Shown here piece after piece: positions 1-7,877 of a stretch of 18,945 nucleotides of DNA (its first letter is position 1; each line of letters begins with the position of its first letter). The stretch covers positions 1 to 18,945 of the forward strand of contig JAEZXF010000536.1 of assembly GCA_023419995.1 (NCBI GenBank), read 5' to 3'. The position numbers were made by a program, and so were the translations under genes. A model generated the notes under the pieces. It saw nothing but the letters and a program-made list of their open reading frames with translations. It did no database searches and was not told the DNA's origin. Source of the DNA: Pseudomonadota bacterium. GTDB taxonomy: Bacteria > Pseudomonadota > Alphaproteobacteria > Rhizobiales > Rhizobiaceae.

Positions 1-1718
1 AGACGGGCTCGATCAGCCTGCCGAAGAACACCCGCATCGGCCAGGTGGCGCAGGAGGCGCCGGGCACCGAGGAGCCGCTGATCGAGATCGTCCTCAAGGC
101 CGACACGGAGCGCCTGGCCCTGCTGTCGGAAGCCGAGACCGCGACCGACGCCCATCGCATCGCCGAGATCCAGATGCGGCTTGCCGACATCGACGCCCAT
201 TCGGCCGAGGCGCGGGCCGCGACCATCCTCGCCGGCCTCGGCTTCGACGCCGAGGCCCAGAAGCGGCCGGCCTCGCCCTTCTCCGGCGGCTGGCGCATGC
301 GCGTCGCGCTGGCCTCGGTGCTGTTCGCCCAGCCCGACCTGCTGCTGCTCGACGAGCCAACCAACTATCTCGACCTCGAGGGCACGATGTGGCTGGAAGG
401 CTACGTCGCGCGCTACCCGCATACCGTGCTGCTGATCAGCCACGACCGCGACCTGCTCAACCGGGCCGTCAGCTCCATCGTCCATCTCGACCAGATGAAG
501 CTGACCTTCTGGCGCGGCGGCTACGACCAGTTCGCGCGCCAGCGCGCCGATCAGCTCGAGCACCAGGAAAAGGCGCGCGTGAAGCAGGAAGCGCAGCGCA
601 AGCACATGGAGAGCTTCGTCGAGCGCTTCCGCGCCAAGGCCTCGAAGGCGCGGCAGGCGCAGTCGCGCCTGAAGGCGCTGGAGAAGCTGAAGCCGATCTC
701 GGCCGTCATCGAGGACCATGTGCGGCCGTTCTCCTTCCCCGAGCCGCAGAAGACCGTCGCGTCGCCGATCATCACCATGCAGGCGGGGGCGGTCGGCTAC
801 CAGCCCGGCAAGCCGGTGCTGAAGAACCTGACGCTCAGGATCGACGAGGACGACCGCATCGCCCTTCTCGGCGCCAACGGCAACGGCAAGTCGACCTTCG
901 CCAAGCTGATCGCCGGCCGGCTCAAGCTGGAGAGCGGCGGCATCACCACCGCGCCCGGGCTCAAGGTGTCGATGTTCGCGCAGCACCAGCTCGACGACCT
1001 GCGGCCGGAGGAATCGGCCATCGAGCACGTGCGCCGGCTGATGCCCGAGGCGCCCGAGGCCAGGGTGCGCGGCCGCGTCGCCCAGATGGGGCTGTCGACG
1101 GAGAAGATGCAGACCAAGGCGAAGGACCTTTCCGGCGGCGAGAAGGCACGGCTCCTGATGGGGCTCGCCACCTTCGACGGGCCGAACCTGTTCATCCTCG
1201 ACGAGCCGACCAACCACCTCGACATCGACAGCCGCGAGGCGCTGATGATGGCGCTGAACGATTTTCCCGGCGCGGTCATCCTCATCAGCCACGACCGCCA
1301 CCTGATCGAGGCGACGGCCGACCGGCTGTGGCTGGTCAAGGACGGGACCGTCGCCCCCTATGACGGCGACATGGCCGACTACCGCCAGCTCATCACCGGC
1401 GGCGCGTCCGACCGGCGCGAGAGGCGCGAGGCGGACAAGGCGTCGAAGGCCGACCGGCGGCGCGAGGCCGCGGCGCGCCGCGCCGCGCTCGAGCCGCTGG
1501 CGAAGGAGATCAAGGCAACCGAGGGTCTGATCGAGCGCACCCGCAAGCGCCTCGACGCCATCGAGGACCAGCTCGCCGACCCCGCCCTCTACGAAAGGGA
1601 GCCTGCGACCGCGACGCGGCTTGCCAAGGAGCGCTCGGACCTTTCCAATGCGCTTGCCCGCCACGAGGACAAGTGGCTGGAGCTTTCCGCCGGCTACGAG
1701 GAGGGGATGGCAGAATGA
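1..1718 (+). CDS. ABC-F family ATPase, YheS-like (5' end outside window)
   Basis: The frame is open from the window edge (first whole codon at base 3), so about 571 C-terminal residues are visible and the start and first Walker A are missing. The visible part begins near the Q-loop of the first nucleotide-binding domain (NTRIGQVAQE). It then shows the first signature SPFSGGWRMR with Walker B LLLLDEPTNYLD, and a charged linker with FRAKASKARQAQSRLK. The second domain has Walker A GANGNGKST, signature LSGGEKAR and Walker B LFILDEPTNHLD. The last 110 or so residues are a charged, coiled-coil-like tail. Twin ATPase domains without membrane segments, joined by this linker, define ABC-F proteins, which act on ribosomes. 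The FSGGWRMR and FRAKA(T/S)KA wording resembles E. coli YheS more than Uup or EttA. Its exact role is unknown; a resistance function is not indicated. Confidence 0.93.
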   Translation, partial: TGSISLPKNTRIGQVAQEAPGTEEPLIEIVLKADTERLALLSEAETATDAHRIAEIQMRLADIDAHSAEARAATILAGLGFDAEAQKRPASPFSGGWRMRVALASVLFAQPDLLLLDEPTNYLDLEGTMWLEGYVARYPHTVLLISHDRDLLNRAVSSIVHLDQMKLTFWRGGYDQFARQRADQLEHQEKARVKQEAQRKHMESFVERFRAKASKARQAQSRLKALEKLKPISAVIEDHVRPFSFPEPQKTVASPIITMQAGAVGYQPGKPVLKNLTLRIDEDDRIALLGANGNGKSTFAKLIAGRLKLESGGITTAPGLKVSMFAQHQLDDLRPEESAIEHVRRLMPEAPEARVRGRVAQMGLSTEKMQTKAKDLSGGEKARLLMGLATFDGPNLFILDEPTNHLDIDSREALMMALNDFPGAVILISHDRHLIEATADRLWLVKDGTVAPYDGDMADYRQLITGGASDRRERREADKASKADRRREAAARRAALEPLAKEIKATEGLIERTRKRLDAIEDQLADPALYEREPATATRLAKERSDLSNALARHEDKWLELSAGYEEGMAE

Positions 1719-2521
1719 CGATCCGGATCGACAGGGACGGCGAGACCACCATCGTCACCATAGACCGGCCCGAGGCGCGCAACGCCGTCGACCCGGCAAC
1801 GGCGGAAGCGCTGTTCCGCGCCTTCGTCGACTTCGACCGCGACGAGGGCGCCAAGGTCGCGGTGCTCACGGGCGCCGGCGGCTCGTTCTGCGCCGGCTTC
1901 GACCTGAAGCACGCGGCCAGCGCCATCGGTCCGGAATGGTTCGCCGAGCACGATCTCGACGCCTCGTTCGACGGCCACGACGACCGGCCGCGCAAGGGGC
2001 CGATGGGTCCGTCGCGGCTCACCCTTTCCAAGCCGGTCATCGCGGCGATCGGCGGCCCGGCCGTCGCCGGCGGCATGGAGCTCGCGCTGTGGTGCGACCT
2101 CAGGGTGATGGAGCGCACCGCCTATATGGGCGTCTACTGCCGCCGCTTCGGCGTGCCGCTGATCGACGGCGGCACCGTGCGCCTGCCGCGCATCGTCGGC
2201 CATGGCCGCGCCATGGACCTGATCCTGACCGGACGGCAGATCAAGGCCGAGGAATGCCACGAGTGGGGCCTCGCCACGCGCCTGTGCAACGAGGGCAAGG
2301 CGCTGGCGACGGCGCTGGAGCTGGCGCGCGAGATCGCGCGCTTCCCGCAGGGCTGCATGCGGGCCGACCGGATCTCGGCGATCCGCCAGTGGTCGCTCGG
2401 CCCCGAGGCCGCGCTCGCCAACGAATGGAAGAGCGCCGGGACGTTCCGCAAGGAAGGCATGGCCGGCGCCGGCCGCTTCGCCGCCGGCAAGGGGCGCGGC
2501 GGCGACTTCGGCGAGTTCTGA
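1715..2521 (+). CDS. Crotonase / enoyl-CoA hydratase family protein, second catalytic Glu replaced by Cys
   Basis: This 268-aa protein has the crotonase fold signatures: the oxyanion-hole region TGAGGSFCAGFDLKHA, GGPAVAGGMELALWCDLR, and IDGGTVRLPRIVG followed by LTGRQIKAEE. The ATG at 1715 overlaps the TGA of the preceding ABC-F gene (ATGA), which fixes the start and suggests translational coupling. Classical enoyl-CoA hydratases use two glutamates 20 residues apart. Glu122 (in GGMEL) matches the first, but the second position is Cys142 in VYCRRFGVPL. A subgroup of crotonase proteins with a CRR(W/F)GVPLIDGGT block is familiar, so this is likely an inherited subgroup feature. Simple hydration of enoyl-CoA should therefore not be assumed; the substrate is unknown. 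The gene has no visible beta-oxidation partners nearby. Confidence 0.9.
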   Translation: MTIRIDRDGETTIVTIDRPEARNAVDPATAEALFRAFVDFDRDEGAKVAVLTGAGGSFCAGFDLKHAASAIGPEWFAEHDLDASFDGHDDRPRKGPMGPSRLTLSKPVIAAIGGPAVAGGMELALWCDLRVMERTAYMGVYCRRFGVPLIDGGTVRLPRIVGHGRAMDLILTGRQIKAEECHEWGLATRLCNEGKALATALELAREIARFPQGCMRADRISAIRQWSLGPEAALANEWKSAGTFRKEGMAGAGRFAAGKGRGGDFGEF

Positions 2522-2627
2522 GCGCCTTCGCCACGCACCGTTCCGCTGTCCAAGCAGACAGCTCCGGGCATTCGCCGCTTCAGTCGGCAGATCGCCGTCG
2601 ATTGATCGGCCTATGGCCGGGCGCTCC

Positions 2628-3242
2628 TCACCCCCTGCCCCAGCGATGCTGGGGCGGCTGGGAATTCGGGTTCTCGCGGCGGCGGCGGAAGGTCATCAGC
2701 AGGCCGAAGAAGCCGATCGCCATCATGCCGTAGCCGATCGGCGGCACGGCCTCGTCGATGTCCCTCGTGCCGCCGATGAGGACGAGGTCGACCGTGGCCA
2801 TGTCGATGTCGACGTCGCCGGGACCGAAGGTGAAGACGTAGGGCGATTCACCCGGATAGTAGAGCGGCCCCACCTCCACCGGGTAGATGCGGCCGGGGAG
2901 CTGCGGGCTGACGATGCGCGGCTCGACGCCGTCGAGCGTGAAGTAGTGCACGATCTCGGTGCGGCCGTTGGACGAGACCGTCAGGGTCATGACGGTCGAT
3001 CGCTCGGCGCCCTCGACGGGCCGCGGCGTCGATATCTCGGTCCTGACCAGAACCTGCGCCTGGTCGGTCGGCAGCAGGATCTCGACGGGCTGGAAGCCGG
3101 AGGCGCGGTCGTAGGCGCGCCAGCGGCCGATCTCGAAGCCGGCACCGCCCTCCGCCCAGGGATAGATCAGGCCGAGCAGGACGCCGACCGCCAGCACGGC
3201 GAGAAAGACCAGCCGCAGGAGCCAGCGCAGCAGCGTTCTCAT
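2628..3242 (-). CDS. Unknown protein with N- and C-terminal membrane segments, coupled to holC
   Basis: I do not recognise this 204-aa protein. The chosen ATG at 3242 overlaps the holC stop (ATGA) and is preceded by AGAAGG; an in-frame ATG at 3257 is less likely. Residues 1-28 are a short basic start plus a hydrophobic segment (LVFLAVLAVGVLLGLIY), either an uncleaved anchor or a signal sequence. Residues 29-165 are polar and beta-rich, ending with VDIDMATVDLVLIGGTRDIDEA. Residues 168-184 form a second hydrophobic segment followed by FRRRRE, so the C-terminus should be cytoplasmic and the middle domain periplasmic. Position after pepA-holC suggests co-transcription, but nothing links its chemistry to DNA replication or peptide cleavage. 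Confidence 0.8.
   Translation of the reverse strand: MRTLLRWLLRLVFLAVLAVGVLLGLIYPWAEGGAGFEIGRWRAYDRASGFQPVEILLPTDQAQVLVRTEISTPRPVEGAERSTVMTLTVSSNGRTEIVHYFTLDGVEPRIVSPQLPGRIYPVEVGPLYYPGESPYVFTFGPGDVDIDMATVDLVLIGGTRDIDEAVPPIGYGMMAIGFFGLLMTFRRRRENPNSQPPQHRWGRG
2638..2654. repeat. Short perfect hairpin at the 3' end of the unknown membrane-protein gene
   Basis: CCCCAGC (2638-2644) and GCTGGGG (2648-2654) form a perfect 7-bp stem with a 3-base loop. It sits between the convergent crotonase and unknown-protein genes, inside the last codons of the latter. No T run follows on either strand, so it is not a standard intrinsic terminator. It may slow RNA decay or help end transcription, but that is a guess. 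Confidence 0.3.
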
Positions 3243-3688
3243 GCCTTCTTCTCCCATCGCCGCTCAGGCGTCTGCTGCCAGTAGGTCGCGCTGTGGCCGG
3301 CCGCCTTCACGGCCTTCCAGTGCTGCCGCGCCTGCGCCACCTGCGCCTCGTCGTGGCCGTCGAACATGAAGACGGCCCGCTCGTAGGCCGACAGGTCGGG
3401 CGGGCTGGCGCCGTCGACGAGAAAGCGGATGCGCGCGCCGTTGGGGTTGCCCTCGCCGCAGGTCAGCAGCACCGGCTGGTGCTGCGGGTGCTGGTCGTGC
3501 TCGGTGCCGTGGGCGAGGAAGGAATCCTCGCGCCAGGTCCACAGGTGCTGGTCGAGCACGTCGCGGCGCTCCTCGCCGCCGACCTGCACCACCGCGCGCC
3601 AGCCGCGCTCGACGCTCTTTTCCAGAAGCGGCGGCAGCGCCTCCTCCAGCGTCGATTCGGTCAGGTGATAGAACAGCGCCTCGGTCAT
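3239..3688 (-). CDS. holC: DNA polymerase III subunit chi
   Basis: This encodes a 149-aa protein, close to the 147 aa of E. coli chi. Chi links the clamp loader to single-stranded DNA-binding protein at the replication fork. The start MTEALFYHLTESTLEEALPPLL is the usual alphaproteobacterial form, and the chi-family blocks LW.W...SFLAHG and the later FLVDGA, AVFMFDG and HWK stretches are present. The start at 3688 fits the family's usual N-terminus but has only a weak GGGCGG upstream. An in-frame ATG at 3700 lies just 3 bases after GGGAGG, too close to be ideal; it would add four residues. The gene lies 24 bases after pepA and overlaps the next gene by ATGA. The pepA-holC pairing is also found in E. 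coli. Confidence 0.88.
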   Translation of the reverse strand: MTEALFYHLTESTLEEALPPLLEKSVERGWRAVVQVGGEERRDVLDQHLWTWREDSFLAHGTEHDQHPQHQPVLLTCGEGNPNGARIRFLVDGASPPDLSAYERAVFMFDGHDEAQVAQARQHWKAVKAAGHSATYWQQTPERRWEKKA

Positions 3689-3712
3689 GGCCGCCCGCAT
3701 GAGCCTCCCGGT

Positions 3713-4543
3713 TCAGCCCTCGTAGTGATCGCGCACCAGCCTGTCGAGCAGCCTCACCCCGAAGCCCGAGCCCCAGGACTGGTTGATCTCGGAGCTGGGC
3801 GAGCCCATCGCCGTGCCGGCGATGTCGAGATGCGCCCAGGGGGTGTCCTTGACGAAGCGCTGGAGGAACTGCGCCGCCGTGATCGAGCCGGCATAGCGGC
3901 CGCCGGTGTTCTTCATGTCGGCGTTCTTGGAATCGATCATCTTGTCGTATTCGGGGCCGAGCGGCAGCCGCCAGAGCTTCTCGCCCGTGTCGCGGCCGGC
4001 GGCGAGGAGCCGGTCGGCCAGCTCGTCGTTGTTGGAGAACAGGCCGGCATGCTCGTTGCCGAGCGCGACGATGATCGCCCCGGTCAGCGTGGCGAGGTTG
4101 ACCATGAAGCGCGGCGCGAAGCGCTCGTTGGCGTACCAGAGCGCGTCGCCGAGCACGAGGCGGCCCTCGGCGTCGGTGTTGATGACCTCGATGGTCTGGC
4201 CGGACATCGAGGTGACGATGTCGCCGGGCCGCGGGGCGTTGCCGTCGGGCATGTTCTCGACCAGACCGATGATGCCGATGACGTTCGCCTTGGCCTTGCG
4301 CGCGGCGAGAACGTGCATCAGGCCGGTGACGGCGGCCGCGCCGCCCATGTCGCCCTTCATGTCCTCCATGCCGCCGGCCGGCTTGATCGAGATGCCGCCG
4401 GTGTCGAACACAACGCCCTTGCCGACGAAGGCGACGGGCTGGTCCTTCGGCTTGCCGCCGTCCCAGCGCATGACGACGAGGCGCGGCGGACGGATCGAGC
4501 CCTGCGCCACGCCGAGCAGCGCGCCCATCTTCAGCTTGCGCAT
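3713..4543 (-). CDS. PepA catalytic fragment, possible restart product
   Basis: An ATG directly follows the TAG, so terminating ribosomes could restart here and make a 276-aa protein with the whole M17 catalytic domain, including [15 protein letters not shown] and [15 protein letters not shown] stretch four or so bases upstream is only a partial ribosome-binding site. Codon use and protein sequence show no decay. Whether it is made, folds or forms hexamers without its N-terminal domain cannot be told from sequence. Confidence 0.6.
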   Translation of the reverse strand: MRKLKMGALLGVAQGSIRPPRLVVMRWDGGKPKDQPVAFVGKGVVFDTGGISIKPAGGMEDMKGDMGGAAAVTGLMHVLAARKAKANVIGIIGLVENMPDGNAPRPGDIVTSMSGQTIEVINTDAEGRLVLGDALWYANERFAPRFMVNLATLTGAIIVALGNEHAGLFSNNDELADRLLAAGRDTGEKLWRLPLGPEYDKMIDSKNADMKNTGGRYAGSITAAQFLQRFVKDTPWAHLDIAGTAMGSPSSEINQSWGSGFGVRLLDRLVRDHYEG

Positions 4544-5197
4544 CTACTTCTCGGTCAGGATCTCGACCTTGACGCCGAGCGCCTCGAGCTCCCTGGCCCT
4601 TGCCGCGAACTCGAGCGTGCCGAGTACGTTGGCCGGCTCGTTGACGAGATCGCGCGCCAGGAGCACGCCGTCGGCCACGGCCTGCGCGGTGGCGAAGGCG
4701 CGCCTGGCGGCGGTCGGGTTGGCGCACAGGACCGTCACCCTCGTCGGGCCGCTCGCCTTGCCGTTGTCCTTCCGGGTCTTGTACCGGTCGAAGACGTAGG
4801 AGTTGAGCACAACGCCCAGCGCCAGCGCGGCGACGTCCTCGGGCGAAGGGGATGCGCCCGCCACGTCGACCAGGATCGAGACGTCCTGCGCCTTCTTCGA
4901 TGCGGCGAACGCCGCGCCGCCGAGCCGGCTCCATGCCCGCTCGTCGAGGGCGTCGGGCTTGCCGACGCCGAGCGCCACCACGCGCTCGCAGGCCGCGCCG
5001 TGCGGCGCGATGAGGTCGAGCGACGCGGCGAGCTTGCCGGTGAAATCGGCGACGGAGAACGCCCTGGCGAGCTGGCCCTGCGGGTCGACCGCGGCGGCCG
5101 ATCCGGCGAGCCCCCCGCCTTCCGCCACGAGCACGACGGCCGCCCCCTTCTTCGGCGCGGCGATCTTGGCGAATGCGATGGTGGGGCGGACGGACAT
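4544..5197 (-). CDS. PepA N-terminal fragment ending at the TAG
   Basis: This is the part of pepA translated if the TAG at 4544-4546 is obeyed: 217 residues covering the N-terminal macro-like domain and the linker, ending VEILTEK. In PepA this domain helps hexamer assembly and, in E. coli, DNA binding; it holds no active-site residues. Alone it cannot be a peptidase. Confidence 0.6.
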   Translation of the reverse strand: MSVRPTIAFAKIAAPKKGAAVVLVAEGGGLAGSAAAVDPQGQLARAFSVADFTGKLAASLDLIAPHGAACERVVALGVGKPDALDERAWSRLGGAAFAASKKAQDVSILVDVAGASPSPEDVAALALGVVLNSYVFDRYKTRKDNGKASGPTRVTVLCANPTAARRAFATAQAVADGVLLARDLVNEPANVLGTLEFAARARELEALGVKVEILTEK

Positions 5198-5409
5198 GGG
5201 CGCTTCCATGATTGGGGGCTGGGGAATGCGGCATCGGGTCGCTTTCCCGCCGGCTGCGCGCAGGGGTGCCGCTGGCGGCGGAGAAGTGCGTTATCCTTGG
5301 GGTTTCGCGCATTTTCGTCCGGGCCGCAAGCCCGCAGCAGGCTTCGCGCGGTATGCCTCGCCGATGGCCGCCTTCCCGGCGGCGGCAGATGAGAGACGCG
5401 GCGTTAACC

Positions 5410-5438
5410 TTGTTTGTTGGCGGTTTATTCGCCAAAAT
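5410..5438 (+). promoter_or_regulatory. Candidate promoter for the lptFG operon
   Basis: In the 374-base gap between divergent pepA and lptF, TTGTTT (5410-5415) is followed after 17 bases by CAAAAT (5433-5438). Spacing and hexamers suit a housekeeping sigma factor, and the CTTG core fits alphaproteobacterial -35 elements. It would give a leader of roughly 125 bases before lptF. This AT-richer island stands out in the gap; the rest of 5198-5571 shows no convincing gene. I could not pick a clear pepA promoter on the other strand. Confidence 0.35.
5417..5435. repeat. Palindrome in the pepA-lptF divergent region
   Basis: TTGGCG (5417-5422) and CGCCAA (5430-5435) form a perfect inverted repeat with a 7-base AT-rich centre. 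It covers most of the spacer and the edge of the -10 element of the candidate lptF promoter, where a dimeric regulator could act. The regulator, if any, is unknown. Confidence 0.4.
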
Positions 5439-5571
5439 CGCCGACACTCGAGCCTGAAGGAAAAGGGTGAGCGACCTGACACGCATGACATGCGCCCGAA
5501 CGGCCGGACGAGGCGGGGCCGAAACCCCGCGCGCCATGCTCCTGCCGCAAACGGACAGGCTCTAGCGACGC

Positions 5572-6774
5572 ATGAGAGTCATAGAACGCTACATTCTGCG
5601 CCGCACGGTGGCGATATTCATGGCGACGCTGCTGTGGGTTCTGGCGATCGTGTGGACGACGCAGGTGCTGGTGCGCATCGACGTCGTCACCTCGAACGGC
5701 CAGTCGGCAGCCACCTTCTTCGAGATCGCTTGGCTGATCCTGCCCTCGGTGATCCCGATCGTCATGCCGTTCGCGGTCGGCATCGCCGTCGCCCACACGC
5801 TGACGACGATGAACACCGATTCGGAGCTGATCGTCATGAGCGCGGCCGGCAGCCCGCGCATGGCGGTGATCCGGCCGATGATCATCCTGGCGGTCGTCGC
5901 CTCGATCCTCAGCCTCATCATCACCAATGTCGTCAACCCGCCCTCGCGCCAGCGCATGCGCGCGCTCCTCGCCGAGGCGCGCGCCGACCTCATCACCTCG
6001 GTGATCGAGGAAGGCGCGTTCCAGAAGATCGAGGACGGTCTCTACATCCAGATCGGGGAGCGCCTGCCGGACGGGCGCTTCGGCGGCATCTTCGTCGCGG
6101 ACACGCGCGAGGAAGGCATCGAGCTGATCTACTATGCGCGTGAGGGCACCACGGTCGAGGTGGACGGCAACCAGCTGCTCGTCATGCGCGACGGCACCGT
6201 GCACCGCAAGACCGGCGGTCACGTCTCGGTGGTGCGCTACACGTCCTACGCCTTCGACCTGTCGCAGTTCGTCGCCAGCGGCGCGCGGCCGCAGCTCAAG
6301 CCCAAGGACCAGTCGCTCGCCTTCCTGCTCGACCCCGACCCGAACGACTGGTACCAGAAGCACAACCCGCAGGTGTACCGGGCGGAGCTCCACACCCGCT
6401 TCAGCGACTGGCTCTATCCGCTCGTCTTCGCGCTGGTCGGCCTGGCGGTGGCGGGCGATTCGCGCTCCTTCCGCGAGGCGCGCATCCATCCGCTCCTGAC
6501 CACGATGTCGATCGCCATGCTGTTCCGCTGGGGCGGCTTCTACTTCTCCAACGAGATCGAGACCGTCGCCGCTCTGACGCCGATGGTCTACGCCATCCCG
6601 CTCGGGGCCTGCGCCATCGCCATCTTCTTCATCGCCACCAACCGGGTGATGGAGCTGCCGATGTGGCTGGTGGAGCGCGGGGCATCCCTCTTCGCGCGGC
6701 TCCATGCGCGCGTCCTCGCGCTGTGGCACCTCCTCAAGGGCTACAGGCCGTCGGCACCGGGGGGCTCGGCATGA
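5572..6774 (+). CDS. lptF: LPS export ABC transporter permease LptF
   Basis: This 400-aa inner-membrane protein starts MRVIERYILRRTVAIF, the usual LptF opening with a basic amphipathic stretch before the first membrane span. Three N-terminal hydrophobic spans (about 13-35, 55-80, 102-122) are followed by a roughly 160-residue periplasmic beta-jellyroll and three C-terminal spans, the YjgP/YjgQ layout. LptF pairs with LptG and the ATPase LptB to lift LPS from the inner membrane and pass it to LptC/LptA. An in-frame TAG at 5563-5565 makes the ATG at 5572 the first possible start; its ribosome-binding site is weak. The gene overlaps lptG by ATGA and diverges from pepA, as in E. coli. No lptB is in the window. 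Confidence 0.93.
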   Translation: MRVIERYILRRTVAIFMATLLWVLAIVWTTQVLVRIDVVTSNGQSAATFFEIAWLILPSVIPIVMPFAVGIAVAHTLTTMNTDSELIVMSAAGSPRMAVIRPMIILAVVASILSLIITNVVNPPSRQRMRALLAEARADLITSVIEEGAFQKIEDGLYIQIGERLPDGRFGGIFVADTREEGIELIYYAREGTTVEVDGNQLLVMRDGTVHRKTGGHVSVVRYTSYAFDLSQFVASGARPQLKPKDQSLAFLLDPDPNDWYQKHNPQVYRAELHTRFSDWLYPLVFALVGLAVAGDSRSFREARIHPLLTTMSIAMLFRWGGFYFSNEIETVAALTPMVYAIPLGACAIAIFFIATNRVMELPMWLVERGASLFARLHARVLALWHLLKGYRPSAPGGSA

Positions 6775-7859
6775 TCGGCTTCGTCCTCGGGCGCTACTTC
6801 TTCCTGCGCTACATCGCGCTGACCTTCTGGTTCTTCATCGGCGCCGCCGCCATCGTCTTCATCGTCAGCTTCACCGAGATCAGCGGCCAGATCGGCGCGG
6901 CGGTCGAGAACGCGGCGAGCGCGGCGCTGATGATCGCCGCCCTGCAGACGCCGATGATCATGCAGCAGGCCGTGCCGTTCATCGGCCTCGTTTCCGGCAT
7001 CGTCACGCTGGTGGCGCTCAACCGAAAGTACGAGCTGGTCGTGGCGCGCGCCGCCGGCATCTCGGCTTGGCAGTTCCTGACGCCGATCTGCCTCGCCGCC
7101 TTCACCTACGGGCTGGTGACGCTGTTCGTCCTCAACCCCATCGCCGCCGCGAGCTTCGAGCGGGCGCAGGCGCTGGAGGCGGACGCGCGCTCGGGAGGGG
7201 CCGCGCCCGGCGTGCAGCCCGGCACACCGTGGATCAAGCAGCGCACCGACGAGGGCGAGACCATCATCGGCGCGAAGACCGCGCTGAACCAGGGGCTCGA
7301 CCTCGCCGACGCGACCTTCCTGCGCATCGGCGACGACGGCTCCGTCACCGAGCGCATCGACGCGGAGCGCGCCTATCTGCGCGACGGCTACTGGGAGATC
7401 ACCGGAGCCCAGCGCATGATCGAGGGCGAGCCGCCCGTCCCGGTCGAATCGATCCGGATCGCCACCAACCTGGTGCCGGAATACGTGCTCGAACGGCTGG
7501 TGCGGCCGGAGATGATTCCGATCTACGAGCTGCCGCGAAAGATCGCCGCGGCCCGCTCCTTCGGGGTCCGCGCCGACGCCTTCGCCACCCATTTCCACTC
7601 CCTCGTGGCGCTGCCCGCGCTGCTCGTCGCCATGGCGCTGATCGCGGCGACGGTGTCGATGCGATTTGCGCGCATGGGGCAGTCGGCGACGATTATTCTG
7701 GGTGGCGTCCTCGCCGGCTTTCTGCTTTATGTCGTCTCGGTTCTGGTCAAGGCGTTCGGCAGCGCCGGATTCGTGCCGCCCGTGGTGGCGGCCTGGTTCC
7801 CGGTTCTGGTTGCCGGTTTCTTCGGGGTGACGTTCCTGTTGTACAAGGAGGACGGCTAG
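6771..7859 (+). CDS. lptG: LPS export ABC transporter permease LptG
   Basis: This is a 362-aa protein, close to the 360 aa of E. coli LptG. It begins MIGFVLGRYFFLRYIALTF at an ATG overlapping the lptF stop, so translation is probably coupled. It has three N-terminal spans, a periplasmic domain (about residues 125-255) and three C-terminal spans. The segment ELPRKIAAARSFGVRADAFA before the last spans matches the coupling region of the family, which contacts LptB. Together with LptF it forms the lateral gate for LPS. A longer frame reaching back to 6663 exists but would overlap lptF by more than 100 bases and adds nothing family-like. Confidence 0.93.
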   Translation: MIGFVLGRYFFLRYIALTFWFFIGAAAIVFIVSFTEISGQIGAAVENAASAALMIAALQTPMIMQQAVPFIGLVSGIVTLVALNRKYELVVARAAGISAWQFLTPICLAAFTYGLVTLFVLNPIAAASFERAQALEADARSGGAAPGVQPGTPWIKQRTDEGETIIGAKTALNQGLDLADATFLRIGDDGSVTERIDAERAYLRDGYWEITGAQRMIEGEPPVPVESIRIATNLVPEYVLERLVRPEMIPIYELPRKIAAARSFGVRADAFATHFHSLVALPALLVAMALIAATVSMRFARMGQSATIILGGVLAGFLLYVVSVLVKAFGSAGFVPPVVAAWFPVLVAGFFGVTFLLYKEDG

Positions 7860-7877
7860 GTGGAGGGCGAAGGTGCG

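Larger units (their letters stand above)
3713..5197 (-). pseudogene. pepA: Leucyl aminopeptidase (M17), interrupted by an in-frame TAG
   Basis: Reading through one TAG codon at 4544-4546 gives a 494-codon frame, close to the 503 aa of E. coli PepA. There is no frameshift: both halves are in one frame and join at the family's normal junction (VEILTEK, then [16 protein letters not shown]). Counting through the stop, the metal and catalytic residues are all present at a constant offset of ten from E. coli: Lys260, Asp265, Lys272, Asp283, Asp342, Glu344 and Arg346. PepA is a cytosolic hexameric di-metal aminopeptidase. The start at 5197 (MSVRPTIAFAKIAAPKKG) has GGAAG five bases upstream; ATG at 5209 is an alternative. 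A sense Gln (CAG) or Glu (GAG) codon is expected at the TAG, so one base change explains it. It could be a real mutation, a sequencing error, or a site of restart. Confidence 0.85.

Noticed and set aside
3293..5392. A 699-codon plus-strand open frame opposite holC and pepA
   Set aside because: It is a mirror frame of real genes with biased residues and no family motifs, and the minus-strand proteins are clear homologues of known families.
3264..5537. A 757-codon minus-strand frame spanning the pepA region, considered as evidence for a frameshift instead of a nonsense codon
   Set aside because: It is Arg- and Ala-rich and lacks PepA motifs. Both pepA halves are in one other frame, so no frameshift is needed.
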